Shown in pieces: positions 45,035 to 56,900 of a stretch of DNA of 64,000 bases. Source of the DNA: Krasilnikovozyma curviuscula (taxonomy: Eukaryota > Basidiomycota > Tremellomycetes > Cystofilobasidiales > Mrakiaceae). Position 1 is the stretch's first letter; every line of letters starts with the position of its first letter. Under the pieces are notes generated by a model, which saw only the letters and a list, made by a program, of their open reading frames with translations, did not search any database and was not told the origin of the DNA. The DNA lies in assembly GCA_014825775.1 (NCBI GenBank), contig MVAQ01000003.1, positions 124,001-188,000 on the forward strand. Reading direction: 5' to 3'. The translations under genes and the position numbers were made by a program.

Positions 45035-45929
45035 TTACTCGTACTCTCCGTCACCTTTGGTTTGAGCTAGCCACAAGACACAAGCTGAGAGCATTATGCT
45101 GATGTTTTGGACGACGGAAGAGATACCCCAGTATGTGTATTGACTGAGATCTGGGGGGACAATATACTTGATGACGAGAACCGTGATTGAACCGGCCAAA
45201 CCACCAGCCATCAAAGCAAATCCAAGGAACCTATTTATGTTGAAAGACCCAATATAATTAACGCTGATTGGGGGGACAGGCTGGTGAGATATAAACGTAC
45301 AAGAACAAGCGAGCTCTCCAAGCCACTGTTCCTTCGCCTCCCCAAACACCACCACTTGAGTCTCCGAGAAGATGTGATTTATCTATCAAATTGGTCAGAA
45401 GCATACCCACTAATGGTGTGACAGATTCAGAATAACGTTAGTACGATGTGTTTAGAGAGTCACGACATGCCTAGATTCGGCCACTCACAGGTACCGCAAA
45501 TCCCAGGGAACCAATCTGCAAAGCTAACATGAACAGGAATAACGTCATGTGGTGAGTCTGGTGGTGGCCGAGCTCTGGCGGAGAGGATGCCTGGTTTGGT
45601 AACACAAGGCAAGGGGAGAAAAGGTCAGTCGATTCCTAATCGAGGAGCGGCGTGGACGAATCCATCTGTGAAAGCTTCTACGAACAAGCATCCAGGAAGA
45701 TCCACCATCCAAGGGCAAATAGAGCACCAGATGCGTATACGCCGATCTCTCTCCTATGACAGACACCAAAAGAGGGTCATTAGGTTAACTAAATCCATTT
45801 CGAAGCCAAGCGAGTGCGAGTTGAGGCTCATCCTGTCGTGACAACGTACTTCAATGGGCCCAGGCTCAGATTAGGAAGCTTGAAGAGGAAAACCCTTCTG
45901 GGATCGAATGTAGCTCTAGGGAGAGACAT
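45035..45929 (-). CDS. VPS68: Vps68 / TMEM50 family endosomal membrane protein (UPF0220)
   Basis: Five exons (45850-45929, 45686-45753, 45489-45590, 45301-45409, 45035-45230) join in phase to 184 residues, the normal size. Family pattern: GVYASGALFALGWWIFLDAC (helix 1), VHVSFADWFPGICGTLGM (helix 2 with the W-x-P-G-I core), LFLFLGFALMAGGLAGSIT (helix 3) and a fourth helix ISSVVQNISIMLSACVLWLA. Yeast Vps68 works with Vps55 in late endosome to vacuole traffic. The intron between exons 2 and 3 uses a GTTCGT donor, and only this choice keeps the conserved DAC|ILSARARPPP frame. Confidence 0.87.
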
Positions 45930-46265
45930 TGTTCTGTTTCCAGCAGATTGTCGTTTGCTTCTCCTTCGCTTCTCGTCCGAAGCGGAATAGGTGCAGCAGG
46001 CGTTGGCAAACAAATCCGAGAAATCGCAGAAAACCTAAGATCAAGGACTCAGCGGCTACAGTATTTTCGAATACTTCTCATTATAGATGAAGTCCATGAA
46101 TTGCTGCACTATAAACGACCATCGTACTGTTCATCAGAAGGTAGGCAGATGCGTAACTTCCGTGAAATGGGTCTATCACGGACATTTTATCATTCAAATT
46201 CATCGATATAAGCAAATACTACTTGGAAGTCAATCCCAGGAAGGTCAAGAGGGAATATAGCCGAT
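45930..46265. other. intergenic
   Basis: Promoter of the VPS68-like gene and 3' UTR of the sugar transporter. Nothing else recognised. Confidence 0.45.
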
Positions 46266-48834
46266 CTAGTGACCAGCGAAGACTCTGACTTTCTTCTTAT
46301 GCTCGACGAAGTGAACTGCGCCGGTCTCATCAGTCCAAGTGGTGTGGTGTCTCGCAGCAGGCTTCCAGCTCGCAGATTTCCATGGCTTGACACCAGATGT
46401 GTACTAGAAAGAACAACGATGTTTCAATTACAACGAAACCGAACAAAGGTGATGTGATTGTTGTTGCTTACCATTTCATCAACCTCCTCGAGTGCCAAAC
46501 CCTTGGTCTCTGGAATCATGAAGTAAACTATGAGAAAACATGAGGGTAAGTAACTCAAATTCTAGCAGAGGCGGAGGTAGGATAACGAGCACGACATTGG
46601 GTCGCGCTGCTTAGAGACTTACCATAGAAGAACCCAAATATCAGCATTCCTCCAAATATCAAGAGGATTAGAGGACCAATCTGAGCGGCGATCTTTGGAG
46701 CGAAGTAGGAGAGCACTACAGGGATGCAGGTGTTGGTTCGTCAGGCTGGTTTGAACAGGTCCAGGTTGCCTTCAGGATCACTCACTGAAATTCCAGAACC
46801 AATTGGTCGCAGAACCCAAGCTAATGGCTTTTGATCGAACTCTGAGTGGGAAAGACTCAGCGAGGTACACCCAAGGTGTTGGTCCCTGTCCATGAAAGAC
46901 AGTTCAGTGAAAAGAAAACAATTGAAGTTAAACGGTCCACTCACCCAGAAGAAACTAAAGCACATGATCTGAAGTACTGCCATAGCAATGAGAACGTTTC
47001 CACCTTGGAGATTCCTTGAAGTGAGCTCTGATTTTGGAGTTCCAGTGGGAGCTAGAAGTGAATGACCGACGGCAGCAGCTACGATGGCACATGCAGCTTC
47101 ACCGATGGCGCCCCAGAGGAGAAGCTTTCTTCTTCCGATGGAATCAATGGCATAAAGCGCTGGGAATGTAGCAGCAAGAGATACTCCACCCAGTACTAGT
47201 AACAGGGGCGCGTAGTTAGCGTGCTGTGTCTGATGATGATACTCTTGAATTTATAATTCTGGTACTCACAAAGTTGGATTTCAAGTGAGCCAAGAGAAGT
47301 ACCAGATTGGGCAAAAAACGTTGCACCATAGTAGTAGTAGAAATTTTGGCCGTTCAACTGCTGGACAAACTGCAGCATCATACCTGAAAAGTGTTGTGAG
47401 CATCAGCAACAGGCTTTGGAGCGCAACAGTTCCTAACAGTAAAAGTAAAGTACCATTGAGAGTTCTTTTCCAGAGCTGGTTTCGAGTTGAGAAGCATTCG
47501 GCCCAGGTAGACTTTCCACCTTCGTTTTCTTCTGCGATCAAGTCACTCAGCTCGGCGAGCTCTTCTTCGACCAGTGGGTCGGTAGTGGGAGTGTTATTCA
47601 TCGTTGCAATTGCTGCTCTCGCTTCTTCTTCCCTTCCCGCACCAAGCAAGAAACGTGGTGATTCAGGAAGGAACAGGACTCCAATGCAGAGAATCAAACC
47701 CCTGTAGTGTAACGCAGATTAAAACAATCGTCAGCTCCGGCGTTCACTCTCGCATTCAGATCAAATGAGAGAAAACGAACCAAAGTAGCTGAAGGCCTAC
47801 CGGTACACGCCAACTTGCGCTTCCTTTTACTGCGTGACATGCGATATCCAAGATGTACGAGAAGAAGATACCGGTGATGATCCTATCGTGGCACAATTGT
47901 CATGCTACAGTCGTCAACACCAATGTTCCAAATGCCCACTCACTGAACCTGATAAAGTACAACCAAGAATCCTCTCAGTGCTTTAGGCGCTGCTTCACCG
48001 TTATAGAGTGGCACAATCGCTGACATTGCGCCAACACCCAAACCTGTCGATGAAACGAAGTCAGCGACGTTTCTTTTGCGCTCTCCAGTAGTAGTAGAAA
48101 GGAACAATTTCTCACCTGCAATGAAACGACCAGCCATGAGTTGTCCAATTGAGGTCTCCGACGCGGTCTGAATGATGATGCCAATGGTGAAGGTGAAAGA
48201 CCAGACAAAAATGGACCACTTCCTTCCGAACCTATCCGAGGTAAATGCTTGAGCCAATGATCCAAAGAATGTGCCAGCTTGAAGTGTATAGGTATTGGGA
48301 CGTGATTAGTGTCCGTCGCTGAATGCGCAGATAGAGAGCGAGCTTACCGGAAAGCAAAGAGGTAATCTCAGATTGTTGAGTCGCAGACAGATTAGGGGTG
48401 CCGTCTGCCAGAGGAGTTCCAAACCGAGTCTGGAAATCAGGCATAATCAAACACCCAGAGATAACACCGATATCGTATCCAAAAAGGAACTGTGTAGTAA
48501 AAGACAGCGAAGTCAGCGCTGGGATTGGAGGCGATGACGTTCTCCGGTTGTCCGGTAAAACGTCAGGCTGAGACGGAGAAAGAAAAAACATAGAACTCAC
48601 TCCACCGAACGCAACAAAGAAACAGAAAACTGTGGACAGTGAAGCATATCAGTGAGATACCCTAGGTAAGGGAAAAGCAACAGACCCGGGCTTACAGATA
48701 ACTTTCGCATTCTTCATCAAGTTTATTGCGTTGCTGGTATCCGGTTTGCTATTATTGAGCTCTCCTTTCTCGACATGATCGATATGTTGTTTTTCCGGTT
48801 TAGCCTGAGGTGGGGAAGCAGACACAGTCGACAT
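46266..48834 (-). CDS. MFS monosaccharide transporter (sugar porter family)
   Basis: A multi-exon gene starting MSTVSASPPQAKPEKQHIDH. Porter landmarks in order: FLFGYDIGVISGCLIMPDF (helix 1), SDRFGRKWSI, GRFIAGLGVGAMSAIVPLYN, GEAAPKALRGF, LPESPRFLLGAGREEEARA, MMLQFVQQLNGQNFYYYYGA (helix 7, the Q-x-x-G-x-N-F-x-x-Y-Y-G signature of hexose carriers), DSIGRRKLLLWGA, GPTPWVYLAESFPLRVRSKA and IPETKGLALEEVDEMY. It ends with a basic tail HKKKVRVFAGH. The signature favours a hexose or pentose facilitator or H+ symporter at the plasma membrane. It is distinct from the tandem pair at 12-19 kb. A relic of one of its exons lies at 43.3-43.5 kb. Confidence 0.9.
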
Positions 48835-50993
48835 TGTGCTGGTGCTGGAGTTGCGGAGAGGAAGTGGGGGGTAGAAACAAACAGCGAGGCGAAGGAACGC
48901 GAGATTTTAGCTTTGTCTACCACCACACTGGACTTCCCCTTACGGAAATTGTACCTGGGTGGATCATGCAGGTCATCGAAGGTCATCGAAGGTCATCCGA
49001 CAACAACAAAAGTAGTCTAAATCGAGGCGCACCCGGGATTTCCGGTCCACCCACTGCCTTCTCGCGCTGACGGGGGGACCACGCGTGTCGCTGGCTGTCT
49101 GATGAGCTCATCGTTCCGTTACCATCAAGGATACCTCTCCACAAGAAGCGATAACCCCATCAGTTCAGCTGGGATGAGAGTGTGCCCTGGGGGTCTTACA
49201 GAAGATGACGCGGGGGGATCAGAACAGCGTTGATCAGCGAGAGAAAAAAAAGCCTAACAGACACAGATAGGAGCACCGATAGGAGCGACCAGAAAAACAT
49301 CTAAATTAGGCTATTATTTCGATAGCAGGATCACCAGATCTCTTCCCCTCTTCCCATGGAGATAAAACACCTGTTGTTTTGCGAAAAGGGCTGTTACAAC
49401 AACACAACATTGGGCTTTGATATCTCAGACTGGTAGACGAGGGCTATATTTAACTTACTAGCCCAATTCTGATAAGGTTGAATCTCCAAATAAGGAAATG
49501 ACGGACGAGGCAAGGTCAGATCGCCCGGTTGCAGGGTTGCAAGCAAACCCGACTAACTCCCTGGCGTATGTTGCATAATCTCATTCTGGACCACACATAG
49601 CAGTACTGTACCATTTTATATGTACATTTCGGTGAGGGACTATTTCTCCTTTCGCTCTATAACTGGCTTTTCAGATGCAATCCCGAGGAGCAGCAGTGGC
49701 TTCAAAAGAACAACAACGTCAATCACCTCTTTCCAAAAAAGAGACTCTCTTTTTTCTTTCACCCTTCACTAACACGTCCTTGGATTGACGAGCTTTTTAG
49801 AATTTCCATTCATAGCGTTTTGGGAGAGTAAGGCTCAAGTGAAGACAATCAGAGGTCTTGGTTCGCATGTGGGCATCGTTGAGGGCAACAGAGACGACAG
49901 CATCCTTCTCACCTTTCAGGCGTGCTGTTGTGTCACTTACTAATACAGACGAAAGCTAATCTACACCACCGCTCTTTCCCTTTATGTTCTCTGTTAAAGG
50001 ATGACCTAAATTTAATGACAGAGCTGCATCCCTCTAGCAGCACCACTTCCACACTTTGTTTCATGGGGCCTAGAGGGATTCTTGCACCTCTCTCAACACC
50101 CTCTTCTCCCCCTTACAATATCAATGCTTCTCTTTTATAATTTGATGTTCCCTCGTCACCTTGAGAGAAGAACTAGAAACAAGAATCTTTTCCTCCACAT
50201 AATCAGATGCGCTGTCTGCTGCCGACAGAACAGGTCTTTGTTCGACTTGATCATCAAGGAAGCTTCAAAATGGTGCCAACTTCAAATTTCTAGGATACCA
50301 GATGAAAATATTTTGTTCAACTATCCTGATAATCTTGCCGAATTCGTTTGGCTTGTTGCGCTCCGAAGAAGATGGGGTTGGTGGATGGGATGGCGGTGTG
50401 TGTGTACATGGAGAGCTGGAAGGCTACCGAATAGGAACCGTAAGGGAATGAACTGACAGTTTTCTGATTTTCTTTAAATTTTCCTTCAATCTTAAGCATG
50501 TTCAGATTTTACTCCTAGATCTCATACCAAAAAAGCTCAGGTGCTGGCTGCACGTCGCTCCGCCGGTTTTAAGATTTCTGAGCATAGGCGCGACGATCTA
50601 GTTCAGTCTGGAATCGTTTGAAGTTACTTCCAGCTCTCTTTATTGTGTTGATGAGATATTTTCCCACTAGCCAGATTTATAGTTTGGAATCATTGTTTTT
50701 TTCTTGCCACACCCAGCGCAGGGGTAGAGAGAGGCACGGCCCTCGACACTATATTTCTCTCAACAGCTTGAATCTGCTTCTCACCAAATCTTTTCTCATC
50801 AATCTGCAATTCAACGCTCTTTTTCAGCTCACTCTCATTCTCACGAAGCTAGCCTTCCCTTTCATCCAAATCCAACAAACCTTCCCCTTCGAAACGCGTC
50901 GTTTTTAGTGTCTTCCTCAGCCCCCTTTCTGGCCATTCAAACAAACAGGGACGGCAGCCCAGCACAACAACAACGACAGCAGCAGATAGCAGG
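48835..50993. other. large divergent intergenic region
   Basis: At 2.16 kb this is the longest gene-free stretch. It separates the divergent starts of the sugar transporter and the SH3 membrane protein. It contains a 10-bp tandem repeat near the transporter start and long pyrimidine-rich runs at about 50760-50930 just before the SH3 gene, as in many fungal core promoters. Open frames at 49922-50456 lack recognisable products. Confidence 0.5.
48971..49000. repeat. 10-bp tandem repeat
   Basis: Two perfect units of ggtcatcgaa followed by a third, slightly changed unit (ggtcatccga). It lies about 140 bp upstream of the sugar transporter start. Confidence 0.9.
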
Positions 50994-53441
50994 ATGACTC
51001 TGAAGGTGCAGCTGGGACATGCTTTGGCTGCTGGAGGTAGCCATAAAAAGAGGCTGGTGTACGACGCAGACGGGTTGCAGAAGAAGGCAATCGTTCTTCC
51101 GTCAGTCCTGCTTTTCGCCCTTCAGCTTGCCACTCGTTTCCTTTCAACGATTCTGACAATGAACATTCTTTTTATTACTGCGGTGTGTTGCTTTCAGGAT
51201 TAATATTGACACGACAAGCAAATCAACCACAACCGGTACCACTACCGCTCTGGCTAGTACGTGTCGTTCCTTCTTCTCTTTTCTGACTGTGATGCACCTG
51301 TAGCTCACCAGTCTGATAATTTGCTTCTGTAGCTACGGGTACGACAACTGCAACGACATCAGGTACGCAAATCTTTGATCTTGTTTGCGTGTTTGCTATT
51401 TTCCCACTCCGCAGAATCTGGGCTGCGCGTGTTTGCCCCCTTTCCTAAACAGAGGTTGACTAACTCAACCTCTTTTCTCGTCCCCATGTAGCCACTCCAG
51501 CGGTTATTGTTGTTACGTCAAAGTCTTCAACCTCGTCAGCTTTAGCTTCTTCCACTTCTTCTTCTGCCTCGACGACATCGAGCACCAGCAGCATCGCCAC
51601 GACCAGCAGCAGCACCTCAGCATCAACAACCTCAACCAAGCCCCTCTCAACAGCCAGCATAGTCACTTCCAAGGCAACGTCAGCCACTTGTAGGTTCTTT
51701 TTTGACTTCATATGACGAACTCTGGCTCAGACGCGTCTTCCTTGCTGTCTTAATTTTCCCACGCCACATCTTTCGCCCTCAGCGTCAACGTCCTCCTCCT
51801 CCTCCTCCTCTTCATCCTCTACCAGCACCTCTTCCTCATCTGCATCTCCGTCAGCATCAGCAGTATCATCTGGCACTCTTTCATCTACCGCAACTACTGC
51901 GATTGCGATTGGTGCGTCGGTGGGAGGGGTAATTGTCCTCATTTTGATTGTTGCCTTCTTCCTCCGCCGACGATCGAAATCACGCAACCGTCGTCTTGAA
52001 GACCGTCACTTCGACGAAATTGGAAACGCTGATTTGCACGAGAGAGAGCCGGAAGAGAAATACGACTTGAATGAATTTAGGGCTGGAGGGGCTGGTGCCG
52101 GCGTAGGGGCTGGATTCTATGCCTCAAAGGAGATGCAGAGTGAGATCTCCTTAAATCAACCTGCTATGGATCCTTGGAGTGGTGGTGGAAGCACAGCCGG
52201 TTATGGTCCCCAACAACCCTCGTATCCACCAATGGGCTACGTGGGTGAGGGAATGTACCCATCTTACCCACCTGTCGTCGTTATGCCCCAGCAGCCTCAG
52301 ATGGATTACTACCCGCCTGCTCAGCCTCAAGGTCAAGAGTTCTTCGCCGCCATGCCGATGCAGCAGCAGCAACAGCAACACGTTGTTGACGACCAACAAC
52401 AGCAGCAACCGCAGCAATTGGCGCCTGAAATGGCTGGTGCTGATGTTCCCGGTGGAGCTATGGATGAACAGGGCCTTTTGATGAGTGTTGTCAGAGGTTT
52501 CACTCCTAGTTTGGGTGATGAGCTAGGTGAGCTCGCCCTTATTTGCTGCAGTTGGTGATATACGTTACTGACAGGCCATTCAATTTCCGTCCGTGTCCAC
52601 AGCTATCCAACCGTTCATTCCGCTTCTTCTTCATCAAACTTATGATGATGGATGGTGTCTCTGCTCAAACCCAGCCAACGGCGAACGTGGTGTTGTTCCA
52701 AGAGATTGTCTCGGCCCATACCAAGCTCACCTTGTCCCAGCTGGCTCTCCGCAACTTCAACAACAAGGATCTGCACCTGAATCACATCCTCAGCAGTCAC
52801 CCGCTGCTGCTGGCAGAGCTAGTTATGATCGCCCACCATCCTCTGCTGGTCACCACGATGAAGGGGCGATGTCACACTCAACGTCTTTACGAACACTCCC
52901 TGAGATTCCAAATTCTACACTTTTGACCATGCCATCTTCAACCTCATCCTCCGCTCCTCCACCTCCAAGCACTAGTTCCGGTGCCTACCCGCCAGAGAAA
53001 CATGGATTCAACCTTCCATCTGGCAAACCTGGTTTCATGAACTCTGTTGCTGCGTCTACTCCTCTTCCTGCCTCACCACAATCGAGTCCAACGAAGAAGC
53101 CTGCTTATCAACCAAGACCAAGCTTTGAATCCACAGGTAGTGTTTCTAATATGAGGACTCTAACCAGCACCCAGCCACCTATGCTCGGTAAACTTGACAT
53201 TGAGGACAGTGGATTTGGAGCCTTAAGTCCTTTCTCTGACCCTACTCCGGCTGTTCCAAGGTGAGCTCTCTTCTCCTTTGCCTTTCGCACAGGATGGTGG
53301 TTGCCGTAGCTGACAGTGTTCGCGCCCCTCTTCAGATCCAACACCCTCACGAGTCTGTCCAATGCCGAGAGATTAGAAAGGAGGTCTTCACTGATGGACA
53401 GCGCAAGGGCTGCTAGCTCTTTCTTGGATGGAAACAACTAG
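50994..53441 (+). CDS. Ser-rich single-pass membrane protein with SH3 domain
   Basis: The N-terminus (MTLKVQLGHALAAGGSHKKR) has no classical signal peptide. Several small exons encode a Thr/Ser-rich region (TTTGTTTALATTGTTTATTS, long Ser runs). One transmembrane helix (AIAIGASVGGVIVLILIVAF) is followed by FLRRRSKSRNRR. The cytosolic part has Gly-, Pro/Tyr- and Gln-rich tracts, then an SH3 domain: VVRGFTPSLGDELAIQPFIP, TYDDGWCLCSNPANGERGVV and PRDCL; the D-E-L, D-G-W and G-V-V-P landmarks are all present. A Ser/Pro-rich tail ends ASSFLDGNN. An exposed Ser/Thr-rich region plus an inside SH3 domain recalls fungal sensors or polarity proteins such as Fus1, but orthology is not claimed. The intron at 52528 separates LGDEL from AIQPF within the SH3 domain. 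Confidence 0.82.
51783..51832 (+). repeat. tcc/ctc trinucleotide run encoding poly-Ser
   Basis: An uninterrupted run of tcc triplets followed by near copies, inside the Ser-rich region of the SH3 membrane protein gene. It is a likely length-variable microsatellite. Confidence 0.8.
52360..52416 (+). repeat. cag/caa run encoding poly-Gln
   Basis: Two clusters of cag/caa triplets encode MQQQQQQHVV and QQQQQPQQ just before the SH3 domain. Mixed cag and caa codons suggest it is partly stabilised against slippage. Confidence 0.8.
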
Positions 53442-53990
53442 TCCCCGTCATTCTACACATGTTTTCTTGTCGATCCTTTTCTTTTATTACAGATTTTTTT
53501 CTTCTTCGCTTGTGTAATTTAAACGACAGATGGTCGCATGTACATATGGACACGGACAGTTCTGCGACTGGATCTCTGAACACACCTTCTCCTTTGCTTC
53601 AATTTCGAGCCTCCTTTTGTCATTACCACTTTGTTTCTTGATAGCTCTTTGGCTGCACTTCTTTATTCGTCGTAACATATGCGTCCCTGTCTCCAACTTT
53701 CTGGAATTTCTCGACACTCCTAGCAAGCGTCATTGCTGAATTCATGGGATTTCCAATATCTTCTTGTTTAAACCATGTTCTTCAAGCTGGCTGGAAAGAT
53801 CTGTTTCTTTTGTTTCTTTTTGTCGAGATAAGACAGCATGCCACCGAATGAAAAACAGTCTCGTACCGCTGCACGGGTAGCAATAATCACCCATCGTTCC
53901 ACTTCCCCAACCAATTTCATCTAATCTCCGTTCGGATCACCAAACTTCAGTCGTTCCTATCCAGGACTACCTCTGGGTATTAGGCCCACG
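53442..53990. other. intergenic
   Basis: 3' UTR of the SH3 membrane protein gene and promoter of the MER3 gene. No gene recognised. Confidence 0.5.
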
Positions 53991-56900
53991 ATGGATTGGT
54001 CCAGTCGTTGTGAGAGGAACGACAGGTATTCGATCCGAGCCCTTGCTGTACGTTTTCTCTTGTTGGCATACGGATTACCCTTCCTTCGAACATTTCTCAG
54101 CGCGATATATGTTCTTTATGTTATATACAGGAGGAACTGGGTATTGAGGGGCTTGATGAAGATGAGGGTTTTGTCGACTCTCTCCCTTATCCAAACCAAC
54201 AGCAGCGACATCAGGTTTGTCCGCCATACACGCAACAAAAACCCGGTGACTTTAGATACAGTAGTGACAGTGAACTATATGATGAGGCTGGTGAAGTAGA
54301 GTCTGAGGAAGGAGGAATGGATGACATCGAGCAATCCTTCCAAAGTCAGTCGAAGCATCTCGCGCATGTTACTTTCCGGTACTGACCCTCTGCTCTTCTT
54401 AAAGATGCCTCTTCTTCTCCTACTTCAGGCAGATATATAAAGATTGCTCAGCCTCAACCACATCAGGGATTCGTCCGAACCCTGGCATACAATCCGACCC
54501 TCAGAAGACAACTTTCTCCATCTCATCCTCAACCCAATCATCTCCGAAGTGGTCCTGTTCATACACCATCAACAACAATGACACATCCCACCAATCAACC
54601 GCGCTACCAAGCACAATCTCAGAGAGCTGGTCCAAGTCAAAAATTGTATTCGTACCAGCCAGAGAACCAACATGAAGAAGCAGATGAGATAGAACAATTC
54701 GACGAGTTTGATAACGAGTTTGGAGACGGGACTGATATCTTCTTTGCGGAAGAATCTTGTAAATATTCTTAATCCCTCGTAAAAAGTTCCCTTATCGCTG
54801 ACAGTGTGCTCACCCTCTCGTAAGTACAACAACGCCCCCAGCCATTCCTCTCCGCGCGAGAAGCCCCTGATTGTCATCCACCGCCTCAGATTCCAACAAA
54901 AAGAAAATTTTCTACCGATCCACAGAGAATTGGAGGTGATCCATTGTCCTTCAAATCCGGTGCGAGACTTGTTCCTTGCACTGCACTTCGTGAGTATGCA
55001 GTATCTGAAGGACTCGAAGCCTATTGTTCTGACTCCACTTCTTTTCTGACTTTAAAACAGCCGACAGATATCGTTCTTTGTTTAAGTTCAGATTGTTCAA
55101 TGCAGTTCAATCCACGTGCTTCGAAACGGTGAGATTATTTCATTTGCACATCTTGTCCTCTCCATCTAAAACTAATGATTTATTTCTACTTTCAGGCTTT
55201 GAGGTCGAATGAGAACATGGTCATTTCTGGTAAGTTTCTTGAGACTGTGAGACATAGTTGCGCATATGGTGACTACGGCTGTTCTCACAGCTCCTACCGG
55301 GTCAGGTAAAACTGCAATCTTCGAATTGGCAATTATTAGACTTTTGGAGAGCTCTGATAGAGGCAAAGTTGTTTACATGGCACCGACCAAGGTGAAATCC
55401 GCTGTTTTGCGACTAGCTCACTGAGACTGACCCGTTCGTTGTACCTTGCGGTAGGCGTTGTGTACCGAGCGAGTAGTTGATTGGAAGGCTAAATTCGGAA
55501 CATTGGGTGTTAAGGTCTTGGAGTTGACTGGCGACACAGAGTGGCAAGCTGTCTTAACGCAAGAATGTAGGGATGCTGGCATCATCATCACAACGGTCAG
55601 TCGCACGTTCTTCAGTGCACTGTCGACTCACTGAAACGAGACTTCTTGATTTTGTTAGCCTGAAAAGTGGGACTCGATCACCAGAAGATGGAAAGATATT
55701 CAGTCGCCATCATCTTCAGTCTTCTCGTCGCTGGTAAGTGGCTGTTCGCGTCTCCCGTGCTGGCACTACTGGATCTCGAGCAACGTTTGATTTGATTGCT
55801 TTCTTTAGTCTGTCTTTTTGATCGACGAAGTTCACATCTTGCATGAAAAATCCAGAGGCGCAACACTCGAAGTCGTCGTTTCAAGAATGAAGACGCTTGG
55901 GAAGGGAGAAGTCAGATTTGTAGCATTGAGCGCTACTGCTCCTAACATTGACGATGTTGGGAAGTGGCTGAGACCTGAGAGGGGTGGAAATAGTAGCGAT
56001 TTGGCTGATTTGGGTTCAGCGAGGGTTTTCAAGGTGAGTTTCGTCTCATTTCTTCATGTGCCACCGTCTGTCTGATTAGAATCTTCTAATGTAGTTCGGT
56101 GAAGAGTACAGAGCTTGCAAACTAACTCGGCATGTCTTAGCCTTCCCGAAAAAAGATGGCCAGAATGATTTTGTGTGGCAGAAAAGCCTGGAATACAAGG
56201 TGTTTGGTATCCTTAAAGATCATGGTGAAGGAAAACCAGTAATGATCTTTGCTTCGTACGTTGTCCTCTCTATGCGTCTCAAGTTGATCTTTGATTGTGA
56301 ATCTCTGTTATTTTCCTTTCTAGTACGAGGAAAGGAACCGCTTCATGTGCCGAGCAACTGGTCAAAGAATATTCAACGTCAGAGATCTCATGACGCCCAC
56401 CTCGTTTCGCTCTGATATTAATTTCGATTTGTGTTTTCATTAGTGCGACTGAGAGGCGCGAACCGCTTCCTTGGAAAGCGACCAGGGCGTAGGTGATCTT
56501 TTGGTCCTCGATCGTTTGTTCCCTTGTTGACGAGTTCTACTCTCTTAGAGTGATGCATTCTTTTGTGGACAGGAAGTTGGCCGGTGCGCATTTTTACTTT
56601 AGTTTAGAACTGTGATCTAGATGCTTATTATTATGGCCGTACAGATCTCGTATTATCTGGTGTTGCGTATCATCATGCTGGTCTGGACATGACTGATCGA
56701 AGAGCAGTTGAAGCTGGCTATTTGAATGGCTCAATCATGGTCATTGTATCCACATCAGTGAGTACTAGAATTGAACCTTGCACTAATGATTACGCATGAC
56801 TCTAAATCGTAATCTTTTAGACCCTCGCCGTGGGTGTCAATCTTCGTAAGTAGCTCTTCTCTATTCTTGGACGACCCCAAACTTTAAACTTCTAACCTTC

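Noticed and set aside
49922..50456. Overlapping open frames in the large intergenic region
   Set aside because: They overlap each other in different frames, lack domains and show no consistent intron pattern.
53991..54130. Donor GTATTC at 54026 for the first MER3 exon
   Set aside because: It puts the next exon out of frame; the GTACGT donor at 54048 keeps the frame and fits the consensus better.
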